This document shows, one piece after another, positions 53,517-62,868 of a stretch of 64,000 bases of DNA. Below the pieces are notes generated by a model, which saw nothing but the letters and a program-made list of their open reading frames with translations, was not told the DNA's origin and ran no database searches. The position numbers and the translations under genes were made by a program. Position 1 is the first letter of the stretch. Each line of letters opens with the position of its first letter. The DNA lies in NCBI RefSeq assembly GCF_022095695.1, contig NZ_JAIFZM010000002.1:124001-188000 (forward strand), written 5' to 3'. This DNA is from Oceanobacillus jordanicus. GTDB taxonomy: Bacteria; Bacillota; Bacilli; Bacillales; Amphibacillaceae.

Positions 53517-54596
53517 ATGAAGAAAGGTTTCTGGTTTGTAGTCTTAACACTGATTGTTTTAACCATAAGTGCTTGTAGTAGTAGTGCTGGTGGAAAAGAT
53601 GGTGAAGGGGATAAAACAGTTGGGATTGCAATGCCGACTAAATCATCTGAACGTTGGGTGAAAGATGGGGAAAATATGCAAAGTCAATTTGAGGAATTAG
53701 GTTACAAGGTTGATCTACAGTACGCAGAGGATGTAGTGGAAAATCAACTTTCACAGATTGAAAACATGATTACAAAAGGCGTGGATATTCTTGTAATCGC
53801 CTCCATTGATGGAGAAGCGTTATCTGATGTTCTTGAAAAAGCAAAAAATCAGAAAATCCCGGTTATTGCATATGATCGTTTAATTATGAACAGTGATCAT
53901 GTAAGTTATTATGCAACTTTCGATAATTTTCAGGTTGGAGTATTGCAAGGAGAATATATGGTCGAGAAGCTTGATTTAGACAATGCAGAAGAGCCTTTAA
54001 ACATCGAGCTATTTGCAGGATCTCCAGATGATAACAATGCTTACTTCTTCTGGGATGGGGCAATGTCAGTACTTCATCCTTATATTGATGAAGGAACCCT
54101 TGTTGTTCAAAGTGGCCAAGAAACGTTTGAACAAGGAGCAACATTAAGATGGGATGGAGCGAAAGCGCAAGAACGTATGGATAATCTACTTAGTGCCCAC
54201 TATTCCGGTGAGCAGGTGGATGCAGTCCTTTCGCCATTTGACGGAATTAGTAGAGGAGTCATTTCTTCATTAAAAGCGGTAGGTTATGGTTCTGGTGACA
54301 AGCCAATGCCATTGGTAACTGGCCAGGATGCAGAGCTTGCTTCTGTTAAATCAATTATTGCCGGAGAGCAGACGCAAACAATCTTTAAGGATACAAGAGA
54401 GCTGGCGAAGCAGGCAGTTAACATGGCAGAAGCTGTTTTGAGTGGGGAAGAGCCAGAAGTGAACGATGAAGAGACATATGATAACGGAGCTAAAGTAGTA
54501 CCATCTTACTTGCTAGCACCAATTTCTGTTGATGCTGATAATTACAAGGAAGAATTAGTAGATACGGAGTATTATACCGAAGAAGAACTTAACTAA
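53517..54596 (+). CDS. Sugar ABC transporter substrate-binding lipoprotein (ChvE-type, probable arabinose)
   Basis: A 359-residue lipoprotein with lipobox TISAC (Cys20) and a periplasmic-binding-protein type I fold ([20 protein letters not shown]). The pattern [15 protein letters not shown]-like at about 80-95, [19 protein letters not shown] and [30 protein letters not shown] resembles ChvE/multiple-monosaccharide binders. Upstream in-frame starts at 53481 and 53508 overlap or precede AAGGGGG; ATG 53517 has proper spacing. The AraR box in the promoter supports L-arabinose as inducer and probable ligand. Confidence 0.9.
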   Translation: MKKGFWFVVLTLIVLTISACSSSAGGKDGEGDKTVGIAMPTKSSERWVKDGENMQSQFEELGYKVDLQYAEDVVENQLSQIENMITKGVDILVIASIDGEALSDVLEKAKNQKIPVIAYDRLIMNSDHVSYYATFDNFQVGVLQGEYMVEKLDLDNAEEPLNIELFAGSPDDNNAYFFWDGAMSVLHPYIDEGTLVVQSGQETFEQGATLRWDGAKAQERMDNLLSAHYSGEQVDAVLSPFDGISRGVISSLKAVGYGSGDKPMPLVTGQDAELASVKSIIAGEQTQTIFKDTRELAKQAVNMAEAVLSGEEPEVNDEETYDNGAKVVPSYLLAPISVDADNYKEELVDTEYYTEEELN

Positions 54597-54602
54597 TCAT
54601 TC

Positions 54603-54638
54603 CGTTTGGCAGCACGTTACATGTGGTGCTGCCAAACG
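54603..54638 (+). other. Intercistronic stem-loop after the binding-protein gene
   Basis: CGTTTGGCAGCAC pairs perfectly with GTGCTGCCAAACG, 13 base pairs, ten-base loop, without a U run. Such structures usually stabilise the upstream mRNA and raise binding-protein yield. Confidence 0.7.
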
Positions 54639-54673
54639 ACCTTGTTTGTTTAAAGGAAAGGGGCGGTCTCAGA

Positions 54674-56209
54674 ATGTCTGAAAGAATACTAGAAATGAAC
54701 AGTATTACAAAGACTTTTCCCGGCGTGAAGGCATTAGATGACGTCAATTTGGATGTAAGAAAAGGTGAAATACATGCACTGATTGGAGAAAATGGGGCAG
54801 GAAAATCAACGCTAATGAAAGTGTTGAGTGGCGTGCATCCCTATGGTACGTACGAGGGAGACATTCTATTTCAAGATAACCGCTGTGAATTTAAAAACAT
54901 TAACCAAAGTGAAGAACTAGGCATCGTTATTATTCACCAAGAATTAGCGTTGATTCCAGAACTATCGATTGCGGAAAACATCTTCCTAGGCAATGAACAG
55001 GCTACAAAAGGTGTTATTAATTGGAACAAAACCATTATCGAGACGCGAGCATTACTGAAAAAGGTGCGCCTTAACGTAGATCCCGAGGAAAAAATTAAGA
55101 ACCTTGGGGTAGGTCAACAGCAATTAGTAGAAATTGCGAAGGCCTTATCTAAAAAGGTAAAGCTGCTTATTCTGGATGAACCGACAGCAGCCTTAAATGA
55201 AGAAGATAGTGAAAACCTTTTACAATTATTGAAAGAGTTTAGGGAACAGGGCATGACCTCTATTTTAATTTCCCATAAATTAAAGGAACTTCTTAAAGTA
55301 TCCGATAGCATCACGGTTCTACGTGACGGACAGACGATACGTACATATCGTCGAACAGAAGAAGAAGTTACCGAGTCTATGATTATAAAGGAAATGGTAG
55401 GACGAGATCTTACAGAGTTATTTCCAGATAGAGTTTATAACGTGAAGGACAAAGTCGTGTTCGAGGTGAAAGATTGGTCGGCGTATCATCCTCTGGATGT
55501 GGAAAGGCAAATACTTCATAATGTGAACCTCCACGTTAAAGAAGGCGAAATAATCGGGATTGCGGGATTAATGGGGGCTGGCAGAACAGAGCTTGCAATG
55601 AGTTTATTTGGAAAGTCTTATGGTAAAAAAATTACCGGAACCATAATTAAAAATGGTAAGGAAGTTTCCTTTAAGACAGTAGATCAAGCTATAAAAAATG
55701 GTGTTGCCTACGTTTCGGAAAATCGAAAAGAATTTGGGCTCATTTTAATAGATGATGTGAAGAACAACTTGACGTTAGCGAACTTGGATAGAATCTCTAA
55801 ACACAATGTCTTGAACACGAGTAAAGAAGTGGTTGAAGCAGAAAACATGAAGCAAAGGATGAACGTTAAAACCCCGTCTATTCAGCAAAAAGTAGTGAAT
55901 CTAAGTGGTGGAAACCAACAAAAAGTGGTACTAGGAAAATGGATCTTTACCGATCCTGACGTCCTTATTTTGGATGAGCCAACAAGAGGAATTGATGTGG
56001 GGGCCAAATTTGAAATCTATAAGATTATTAATGATCTAGCGGAAAAAGGAAAAAGCATTATTATGATTTCCTCAGAGTTACCGGAATTGGTGGGTATGTG
56101 TGACAGAATTTACACATTGTGTGAGGGAGAAATCACAGGAGATATCGCTGCCAAAGATGCGACACAAGAAACATTAATGACCTATATGACACAGAAAGGG
56201 AGGTCTTAA
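54674..56209 (+). CDS. Sugar ABC transporter ATP-binding protein with two nucleotide-binding domains (CUT2, GguA/XylG type)
   Basis: A 511-residue duplicated ATPase. The first domain has Walker [10 protein letters not shown], signature [15 protein letters not shown] and Walker [12 protein letters not shown]; the second has the degenerate Walker A-like GLMGAGRTE, signature [14 protein letters not shown] and [16 protein letters not shown]. This asymmetric pattern is typical of CUT2 sugar importers. The start ATG 54674 is placed after the hairpin at 54603-54638, which excludes an in-frame start at 54623. It is directly followed by the permease gene. Confidence 0.93.
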   Translation: MSERILEMNSITKTFPGVKALDDVNLDVRKGEIHALIGENGAGKSTLMKVLSGVHPYGTYEGDILFQDNRCEFKNINQSEELGIVIIHQELALIPELSIAENIFLGNEQATKGVINWNKTIIETRALLKKVRLNVDPEEKIKNLGVGQQQLVEIAKALSKKVKLLILDEPTAALNEEDSENLLQLLKEFREQGMTSILISHKLKELLKVSDSITVLRDGQTIRTYRRTEEEVTESMIIKEMVGRDLTELFPDRVYNVKDKVVFEVKDWSAYHPLDVERQILHNVNLHVKEGEIIGIAGLMGAGRTELAMSLFGKSYGKKITGTIIKNGKEVSFKTVDQAIKNGVAYVSENRKEFGLILIDDVKNNLTLANLDRISKHNVLNTSKEVVEAENMKQRMNVKTPSIQQKVVNLSGGNQQKVVLGKWIFTDPDVLILDEPTRGIDVGAKFEIYKIINDLAEKGKSIIMISSELPELVGMCDRIYTLCEGEITGDIAAKDATQETLMTYMTQKGRS

Positions 56210-56210
56210 C

Positions 56211-57371
56211 GTGGAGGGATTAAAACAGCTTCTTAGCAACAACGTAAGAAAGTTTGGAATGATTATCGCACTTATAGGTATCGCCTTATTATTCCAAATC
56301 CTAACAGACGGGATCTTGCTAACCCCCCTAAATGTTACGAATATTATCATGCAAAATAGTTATATTATCGTCCTCGCTATTGGGATGATGCTTATCATTA
56401 TTACGGGAGAAATTGACTTATCTGTTGGTTCCGTAGCAGCCTTTGTTGGGGCTGTCGCCGGAGTCTTAATGGTTACCATGGACTTCCCGGTGTTTGCTGG
56501 CATTTTAATTTGTCTTGCGATTGGAGCAATTATTGGAGCATGGCAAGGTTTCTGGGTGGCTTATGTGAATATTCCTTCCTTTATTGTTACACTTGCAGGA
56601 ATGCTTATTTTCAGAGGATTAACCTTAGTCGTTCTGCAAGGGCAGACCATTGCACCGTTCCCAGATGGGTTTCGAGGTTTAAGCTCAGCCTTTGTTCCAG
56701 ATGTGTTTGGTGGAGAGGGAGAAATTCAATTATTTACAGTAGTAGTGGGAATTGTTCTTTCGGTTGTTTATATTTTATCAGAGTTAAAGATTAGAAGAAC
56801 GGATTTAAAGTATGATTTCAAAACCATATCTTTTCCGTTATTTATCGTAAAACTTGTTCTCTTTACCATCGTTATCAATCTGTTTACATACGTACTGGCG
56901 CAATACGAAGGAATACCGTATGTGCTGATTGTATTGTTTGTTCTTATTATTGGATATACGTTTGTGATGAACAAAACGGTAATTGGAAGGCATATCTACG
57001 CAGTAGGTGGTAATGCTAATGCCGCACAGCTTTCCGGTATCAAAACGAAGAAAATGAAGTTTTGGGTATTTGTAAACATGGGTGTTCTTGCTGCACTTTG
57101 TGGAATGATTTTTGCAGGAAGATTGAATGCAGCAACACCACAAGCAGGTAACCTTTTCGAATTAGATGCCATCGCAGCAGCAGTAATTGGTGGTGCATCT
57201 TTCACAGGAGGAGTCGGAACCGTATTTGGTGCCGTAATCGGTGCACTCGTTATGGGTGTTCTGAATAACGGAATGTCCTTAATGGGAATCGGCATCGACT
57301 GGCAGCAAGCGATTAAAGGGCTTGTACTACTAGCAGCTGTTGCCTTTGATGTATTGAATAAAAATAAGTAG
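56211..57371 (+). CDS. Sugar ABC transporter permease (CUT2, GguB/XylH type)
   Basis: A 386-residue membrane protein with about ten helices. IITGEIDLSVGSVAAFVGAVAG is the conserved permease signature of this family, and the C-terminal GGASFTGGVGTVFGAVIGALVMGVLNNG is equally typical. It starts at GTG 56211 behind GGGAGG, one base after the ATPase stop. Completes an AraR-controlled pentose importer. Confidence 0.93.
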   Translation: MEGLKQLLSNNVRKFGMIIALIGIALLFQILTDGILLTPLNVTNIIMQNSYIIVLAIGMMLIIITGEIDLSVGSVAAFVGAVAGVLMVTMDFPVFAGILICLAIGAIIGAWQGFWVAYVNIPSFIVTLAGMLIFRGLTLVVLQGQTIAPFPDGFRGLSSAFVPDVFGGEGEIQLFTVVVGIVLSVVYILSELKIRRTDLKYDFKTISFPLFIVKLVLFTIVINLFTYVLAQYEGIPYVLIVLFVLIIGYTFVMNKTVIGRHIYAVGGNANAAQLSGIKTKKMKFWVFVNMGVLAALCGMIFAGRLNAATPQAGNLFELDAIAAAVIGGASFTGGVGTVFGAVIGALVMGVLNNGMSLMGIGIDWQQAIKGLVLLAAVAFDVLNKNK

Positions 57372-57376
57372 GGATG

Positions 57377-57417
57377 AAAAACCGGTTACGCGAATTAAAG
57401 GCGTAACCGGTTTTTTT
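57377..57417. terminator. Terminator of the pentose ABC operon
   Basis: AAAAACCGGTTACGC pairs perfectly with GCGTAACCGGTTTTT, 15 base pairs, followed by TT. The A-rich left flank may serve the convergent GH43 gene. Confidence 0.88.
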
Positions 57418-57447
57418 ATAAATCCACTCGTGCTCTCACCTCACTCT

Positions 57448-59058
57448 TCAGCTTTCACTCCGATAAAGAAAATAGTCAAAATCTGCATGAAGATTCTGGC
57501 CAGAAGTATCCTGACACTGCATGCCTACAAAAGCTCCCGTAAAGAAGCCGCCTCCCTTAATATAATCATCTGAAAGTTTATGCGATGGTAATGTAACCGG
57601 AATCGTTGTCCATGTTTCCCCGTCGAAGGAATAGGCATATTCATAGGTATTGGTACGAACGTTGACTCGTAGATATACAGCCTCTAACTCTTCAGGTACG
57701 GTAATCTCATTCCCCAGTAAAGGCTGCTCCATTTGTTGATTATCATAAATGGTTAAGTCTAGTATTTTCCCTTTCTCTTCATCGTGTGTTAGCTGTAATG
57801 CTGTCCAATTTTCCGTGTTATAGTAATTCACCAGTCCTGCTGCTTGCTGAAAAGAGGTGGGCTGAAAGGCTACCTTCGTCTCTGCAGTAAACTCAAAATT
57901 TTGCCAGCGTCGTGCTACGTGTGCTTGGATGAATTTGGATGTTAATGATTCTTTTCCGTAGAGCCGTAAATGCCCTGGATTCTCTTTCAGAGAAAGAATG
58001 GAATCACCTAAAGGAATGCGCAGGGATTGAAAATGGTGATTTAACGTTTCTTTGTTAAAATCGTCCTTTTCGTCAAAATCTTTATCCCATGTGACCTCTG
58101 GTATGTTTGGTCCTTCAATATGAAGCGAAGGCTCATTTCCGTCTACGACATACGGCCAGTCCTTTTTCCATTCCAGACGTTGTATAGCGGTTTCCCTTCC
58201 AAGTGGACAATACCCACGTGGATCCAACAATGGCTTATTTTCTTCATGCAGGGGCCGCCCTGTCAGATGCACAAGAAACCATTCATCGGTATGGGTATGA
58301 ACAATAGAGGCATGCCCCGCTTTTTGTAGCGGATTTCTTGGATATGGAAACGATGTAATGAGCGGATTGTCTGGATGGACTTCATATGGACCGTTGATGT
58401 TTCGAGATCGAGCGATCGTTGCCTGATGGTCGTATTTCGTTCCCCCCTCTGCAGTGAGAAGATAATAATACCCTTTACTTTTATACAGATGGGGGGCTTC
58501 TGTTAATTTCACATCTGTCCCTTTAAAGATAATCTCTCTTTTTCCAACAAGCTTTTGCTGTTCAGGATCATACTCCTGTAGGACTATGCCGTAAAAACTA
58601 TGATTATGTGCCCGATGATCCCACACCATATTAACAAAGTATTTCTTGCCATCCTCATCATGGAAAAGGGAGGGATCAAATCCCGAACTGTTCATATGGA
58701 TTGGCTCAGACCATTCCCCATCAATTGTGTCACAGGTTACTAAGTAATTGTGGCAATCCTTCCAACTGCCATCTACTACTTTTACGTCCGTATAAATGAG
58801 CCAGAACTTCCCATCACTGTAAGAGAGCGCTGGTGCCCAGACACCGCCCGAGTCAGGGTTTCCAAGCATATTCAATTGGCTAACGCGCTGGAGCGGTCTT
58901 GAGATAAGCCGCCAATTTTTAAGGTCCTTAGAATGATAAATACCTACACCTGGAAACCATTCGAAGGTCGAAACGGCAATGTAGTAGTCTTCACCAGCCC
59001 GACATATGCTTGGGTCCGGGTTAAAGCCTGTTAAAATAGGGTTTTGAATTGTTGACAA
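57448..59058 (-). CDS. xynB: GH43 beta-xylosidase
   Basis: A 536-residue cytosolic exo-enzyme releasing xylose from xylobiose and longer oligomers. The five-bladed beta-propeller holds Asp15 (FNPDPS, general base), Asp128 (GFDPS, pKa modulator) and Glu187 (TEAPH, general acid), in the same spacing as Selenomonas SXA (14/127/186). A C-terminal beta-sandwich (about 330-530) with [13 protein letters not shown] closes the site, as in GH43 subfamily 11. AAAGGAGTGAG precedes the start. It is divergent from a xylo-oligosaccharide-type ABC transporter. Confidence 0.95.
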   Translation of the reverse strand: MSTIQNPILTGFNPDPSICRAGEDYYIAVSTFEWFPGVGIYHSKDLKNWRLISRPLQRVSQLNMLGNPDSGGVWAPALSYSDGKFWLIYTDVKVVDGSWKDCHNYLVTCDTIDGEWSEPIHMNSSGFDPSLFHDEDGKKYFVNMVWDHRAHNHSFYGIVLQEYDPEQQKLVGKREIIFKGTDVKLTEAPHLYKSKGYYYLLTAEGGTKYDHQATIARSRNINGPYEVHPDNPLITSFPYPRNPLQKAGHASIVHTHTDEWFLVHLTGRPLHEENKPLLDPRGYCPLGRETAIQRLEWKKDWPYVVDGNEPSLHIEGPNIPEVTWDKDFDEKDDFNKETLNHHFQSLRIPLGDSILSLKENPGHLRLYGKESLTSKFIQAHVARRWQNFEFTAETKVAFQPTSFQQAAGLVNYYNTENWTALQLTHDEEKGKILDLTIYDNQQMEQPLLGNEITVPEELEAVYLRVNVRTNTYEYAYSFDGETWTTIPVTLPSHKLSDDYIKGGGFFTGAFVGMQCQDTSGQNLHADFDYFLYRSES

Positions 59059-59133
59059 TGTTACTCACTCCTTTAGTATTTTCATAGATTTTACAAAGAT
59101 AAAGAGCTGACATTAACGAGGAGAACATCTGCT

Positions 59134-59148
59134 AGTATGCGCTTACAA
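59134..59148 (-). promoter_or_regulatory. cre-like site before the beta-xylosidase gene
   Basis: On the minus strand it reads TTGTAAGCGCATACT, agreeing with cre in the left arm and centre but not at the right end. It lies about 80 bases upstream of the GH43 start. The promoter itself is not clear. Confidence 0.4.
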
Positions 59149-59299
59149 AATAAATGGTCAGCAACAACTTTGTCTAAGGGGCCGATAAACGACGAATCCT
59201 CATTTATTATTTAGGAGCATAACATAGGAAATAGAAGTTGGGAAGTAGCAAAATGGGATGCTACCCGCTATATTTCCGAAAAAAAGCCTCAAAAAAATC

Positions 59300-59341
59300 T
59301 TTGTTTATCCGCTAGACAAACGATGTAGCACGTGTTATTCT
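59300..59341 (+). promoter_or_regulatory. Promoter of the xylo-oligosaccharide ABC operon with XylR-like operator
   Basis: TTTGTTTA-TCCGC-TAGACAAA (59300-59320) has the same 8-5-8 layout as the xylA operator. Its right arm contains the -35 TAGACA (59313-59318), followed by 17 bases and TATTCT (59336-59341). A second option is TTGACA at 59353 with a 16-base spacer. A near-cre (TGTAAGCTTTGACA) also lies there. Confidence 0.65.
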
Positions 59342-59395
59342 ATGTGTAAGCTTTGACAGGAAAATTTTTTAAAATAAACTAATGGGGGTTAACAC

Positions 59396-60694
59396 ATGCT
59401 TAAAAGGAAAGCGTTTGCAGGTGTCTTTGTTATTTTCCTTTCTGTTTTGGTCATGGTGGGGTGCTCTTCTGATGAAGAGGCAAATTCAAGTTCTGGTGGT
59501 GACAAGACGATCGAGTTTATGCACTTATGGCCGGAAGGTAGTTCTGCACAGCACAACAAAATTGTAAGCGATATCATTAAAGATTTTGAGAGTGAGCATG
59601 ACGGTGTAACCATTGATTTGGAAGTTCTGAGTAATGAGCAGTACAAGGACAAATTAAAGGTATTATCTACATCTAATGAACTACCAGATGTGGGAATGAC
59701 ATGGGCGGCAGGATTTTTAGAGCCATATGTGGACGGGGAGATGTTTACCCCGCTAGATGATCTACTAGAAGGAGACTTAAATGATAGCTTCGTTTCCGGA
59801 ACAGCAGAAGCTTATGAAATAGACGGTAGCACATACGGGCTTCCATTGGAATTAAATATTGCTACGGTTTTTTATAATAAAGCTATATTTGATCAGTATG
59901 GACTAGAAGCCCCTGCGACATATGAGGAACTCCAACAAGTCGTGAAGACGTTGAATGAAAATGATGTTGCTCCAATAGCCCTTGGAAATAAAGACCGCTG
60001 GACTGGTTCCTTATGGTATATGTACTTGGCAGATCGTATCGGAGGGGCTGAAGTTTTAACAAATGCTATTAATCGCTCCGGTTCTTTTGAAGATCCAGCT
60101 CTTGTAGAAGCTGCTGATAAAGTACAGGAATTAGTAGACATGGATAGTTTTGTAAAGGGCTTTAACGGCCTTTCAGATGAGGAAGCCAAAAGCATGTTTA
60201 TGAACGAGCAGGCTGCCATGTACCTTATCGCCACATGGGATTTACCGAATTATACAACAAATGAAGATGTTCCACAGGAATTTAGAGATTCTGTAGGATA
60301 TTTTCCTTTCCCAACAGTGGAAGGTGAAGGAGACATGAACAGCTTTGTTGGTGGACCTGGTGTAGGATTGTTTGTCGCTGAAGATTCTGAGGTGAAAGAA
60401 GAGGCGAAAGAGTTTGCATCCTTCTTTGTTCAGGAATGGGGAGAAAAGTCTGTGACAGAGGCGGGTGTTATTCCGGCTACTAAGGTAGATGCTGGGTCAT
60501 TGGATTTGCCTGATATGTATGTTGATGTGCTGGATGACCTAAATGAGGCTACTAATATCACATTGTTTGCCGATGTACAGATGAGCGCGGATGTAGCGCA
60601 GGTTCATTTGGACATGATCCAATCACTTTTCGGCACGGAGATATCTCCTGAAGATTTCGCTAAAGAGCATGAGGAAGCACTTTCAGCAGAGTAA
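59396..60694 (+). CDS. Sugar ABC transporter substrate-binding lipoprotein (xylo-oligosaccharide-type)
   Basis: A 432-residue lipoprotein: signal peptide with lipobox VMVGC (Cys23), then an SBP_bac_1 fold (KTIEFMHLWPEGSSAQHNKIV). Features such as GLPLELNIATVFYNKAIFDQYGLEAP and FPFPTVEGEGDMNSFVGGPGVGLFV resemble BxlE/xylobiose-binding proteins. The divergent cytosolic GH43 beta-xylosidase and the XylR-like operator support xylobiose or longer xylo-oligomers as ligand. AATGGGGGTT precedes the start, and a hairpin follows the gene. Confidence 0.85.
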   Translation: MLKRKAFAGVFVIFLSVLVMVGCSSDEEANSSSGGDKTIEFMHLWPEGSSAQHNKIVSDIIKDFESEHDGVTIDLEVLSNEQYKDKLKVLSTSNELPDVGMTWAAGFLEPYVDGEMFTPLDDLLEGDLNDSFVSGTAEAYEIDGSTYGLPLELNIATVFYNKAIFDQYGLEAPATYEELQQVVKTLNENDVAPIALGNKDRWTGSLWYMYLADRIGGAEVLTNAINRSGSFEDPALVEAADKVQELVDMDSFVKGFNGLSDEEAKSMFMNEQAAMYLIATWDLPNYTTNEDVPQEFRDSVGYFPFPTVEGEGDMNSFVGGPGVGLFVAEDSEVKEEAKEFASFFVQEWGEKSVTEAGVIPATKVDAGSLDLPDMYVDVLDDLNEATNITLFADVQMSADVAQVHLDMIQSLFGTEISPEDFAKEHEEALSAE

Positions 60695-60711
60695 TAGATT
60701 GATTTAATAAA

Positions 60712-60749
60712 AGAAAAGGGCATCTCCATCAAGTGGAATGTCCTTTTCT
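60712..60749 (+). terminator. Intra-operon hairpin after the binding-protein gene
   Basis: AGAAAAGGGCAT pairs with ATGTCCTTTTCT (one G-T), with only a weak T stretch, so partial readthrough to the permeases is expected. Confidence 0.6.
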
Positions 60750-60775
60750 ACATAATAGATATGGGGTTGAATGGT

Positions 60776-61654
60776 ATGAATAAAGTAATGTCCAACAAAT
60801 GGATAATAGCACTGTATGTTCTCCCAGCGCTCTTGTTAATTGCTGTGCTCATTTTTATTCCACTCATTTTGACTGGATACTATGGGTTGATGGATTGGAA
60901 TGGCATTGCCACTATGGAGTTTATTGGGCTTGAAAATTATATTAACGCGATCCAGGATGCGAAATTCTGGGAAAGCGCCTTACATTCTTTCTTACTCGCT
61001 TTATTTTCCACGCTCAGTTTACTTGTTTATCTAGCAATCTCGTTAATATTAGCCTCAAAAATTAAGGGATCTGATCTGTTGAGGAAAATTTATCTCATTC
61101 CAATGCTTCTCTCATCTGTTGCAATTGCGCAACTATGGATAAAAGTGTTTAATCCTTCAAATGGAATGTTAAACAGTATTTTAATGGCATTGGGTGTAGA
61201 TAATCCTCCCGCCTGGCTGGCAGAACCTTCTATTGTATTGTACGCAATTTTTATCCCAATTTTGTGGCAGTATGCAGGGTTTTACATTTTGATCTACTAC
61301 GCGGCTTTAAAAAATATCCCAGAACCTTTAGTAGAAGCGGCTAGAATCGATGGTGCGACACCACTGCAAATAGCCTACAAAATTAAATTACCATTGATTA
61401 TGTCTGTATTTAAAGTAACCATTGTGTTAGCGATTGTCGGGTCTTTAAAATATTTTGATCTTATTTATGTTATGACAGGTGGGGGACCAAATGGTGCTAG
61501 TGAAGTAATGGCATCCTATATGTACAAACTTGCATTTTCTAGTAATGAATTCGGCTACGGGAGTGCAATCGGCTTTTTGTTACTCATCATCACCCTGATT
61601 GTAACGGTTATTGTGCGAAAAGCTACAGCAACAAAAGAAGAAATCCAATATTAA
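60776..61654 (+). CDS. Sugar ABC permease, MalF type (xylo-oligosaccharide transporter)
   Basis: A 292-residue membrane subunit with six helices and the EAA loop IPEPLVEAARIDGATPLQIAYKIKLP. An ATG five codons upstream (60761) is possible, but GGGGTTG fits ATG 60776 better. The second permease gene follows 16 bases after its stop. As in the other two CUT1 loci, no ATPase gene is present. Confidence 0.9.
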   Translation: MNKVMSNKWIIALYVLPALLLIAVLIFIPLILTGYYGLMDWNGIATMEFIGLENYINAIQDAKFWESALHSFLLALFSTLSLLVYLAISLILASKIKGSDLLRKIYLIPMLLSSVAIAQLWIKVFNPSNGMLNSILMALGVDNPPAWLAEPSIVLYAIFIPILWQYAGFYILIYYAALKNIPEPLVEAARIDGATPLQIAYKIKLPLIMSVFKVTIVLAIVGSLKYFDLIYVMTGGGPNGASEVMASYMYKLAFSSNEFGYGSAIGFLLLIITLIVTVIVRKATATKEEIQY

Positions 61655-61670
61655 AAAAGGGGGTTATATA

Positions 61671-62492
61671 GTGGGGCGAATTGGTTATATTATACTTTAC
61701 TTTTGCTTAGGGCTTGTTGCATTATTTCAGATATTCCCGATCATCTGGTTATTCTTATTTTCTTTAAAAGATAATAAAGAAATATTCTCCGGATCACCTT
61801 TTGCGTTGCCAGCAGAATTTCGCTGGGAAAACTACGTGAAGGTTTGGGAAGGCGGGATTGGACTTTACTTCTGGAATAGCATTTGGATTACAGGGATTGC
61901 GATTATTTTAACTGTATTACTGGCAAGCATGGCTACCTTTGTTATTACAAGAATGCACTGGAAGCTTAGTAAACTGGTATTAGGTTTGTTTATGATTGGT
62001 TTAATGATCCCAATCCATTCGGCGATTATCCCTTTATTCAGTATGTTTTTAAATGTCGAGTTAATTGATAATCCATGGTCAATTGTCATTACATACACGG
62101 CATACAATCTACCCATAACCATGATGATCTTGCTAGGATTCTATTACACACTACCACGTGAAATAGAGGAGGCAGCTATTATTGATGGTTGTTCCATTCA
62201 TCGCATGTTTTTTAGAATCATTCTTCCGATGACGATGCCGGTTATGTCTACTACCGTCATTATTAACATGATTTATAACTGGAATGAGTTTGTGTTTGTG
62301 AATACCTTTATCAGCTCTGATAAGTACAAAACCCTTACTGTAGGGATTCAGAACTTTATTGGCCAATATATGACAGATTGGGGGGCGATTGGCGCAACCT
62401 TAATTATAAGTGTCGTTCCCATTTTACTCGCCTTCCTCTTTTTCAGTAATAAAGTGGTGGAAGGGATCTCTTCGAGTGCAATAAAAGGATAA
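61671..62492 (+). CDS. Sugar ABC permease, MalG type (xylo-oligosaccharide transporter)
   Basis: A 273-residue membrane subunit, six helices, EAA motif LPREIEEAAIIDGCSIHRMFFRIILP and tail SNKVVEGISSSAIKG. Translation starts at GTG 61671, seven bases after AAGGGGG; readings from further upstream would overlap the previous gene without a ribosome binding site. The operon ends in a strong terminator. Confidence 0.9.
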   Translation: MGRIGYIILYFCLGLVALFQIFPIIWLFLFSLKDNKEIFSGSPFALPAEFRWENYVKVWEGGIGLYFWNSIWITGIAIILTVLLASMATFVITRMHWKLSKLVLGLFMIGLMIPIHSAIIPLFSMFLNVELIDNPWSIVITYTAYNLPITMMILLGFYYTLPREIEEAAIIDGCSIHRMFFRIILPMTMPVMSTTVIINMIYNWNEFVFVNTFISSDKYKTLTVGIQNFIGQYMTDWGAIGATLIISVVPILLAFLFFSNKVVEGISSSAIKG

Positions 62493-62494
62493 GC

Positions 62495-62535
62495 AACGTC
62501 CCCTTGGTTTCAATGACACAAGGGGATGTTTTTTT
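62495..62535 (+). terminator. Terminator of the xylo-oligosaccharide ABC operon
   Basis: AACGTCCCCTTG pairs with CAAGGGGATGTT (one G-T), 12-base loop, then a run of T. Confidence 0.87.
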
Positions 62536-62590
62536 AATTTCTAGGAAACTATAAATTATTTAGCTGTGGGTAACTTAGTGTACTTGAACA

Positions 62591-62868
62591 GCCACGTCCG
62601 GCTCCAGCGCCCAGCAACTAGAAAGCTTCACACTTCTCCAATACGATAAAGCAGACTTGCCGACTGGGTTAAACCAGAGGCCTAGCCTCCCTTATACCCT
62701 TGTGGTGAAAGTCAACATCGATTTCCTAGAAATATTGTTGGTCGACTAAAACCGGCCTTGTCGGCCAACGTCGACATACCCCTTTTGCAGGGGCATGTTT
62801 CCTTTATCTCATTGCGAAGTGCTCCAGCTTGTACGTTACTGAACGGGCGCTTCCGCCTTTGTTCTTAA
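62591..62868. repeat. Long structured intergenic repeat element
   Basis: A GC-richer block of about 275 bases that codes for nothing. It begins near GTCCGGCTCCAGCGCCC and ends near GGGCGCTTCCGCC. It contains several local hairpins: GGCCTTGTCGGCC flanked by two GTCGAC copies (62741 and 62770), and CCCCTTTTGCAGGGG. GCTCCAGC occurs near both ends. From memory, similar GCTCCAGCGCC...GGAAGCGC blocks are scattered in Oceanobacillus and related genomes; this cannot be confirmed here. Its right end reaches the stop of the YesL-like gene. Confidence 0.65.

Noticed and set aside
54623-54673. N-terminal extension of the CUT2 ATPase
   Set aside because: The segment overlaps a perfect 13-base-pair hairpin and shows no similarity to ATPase N-termini.
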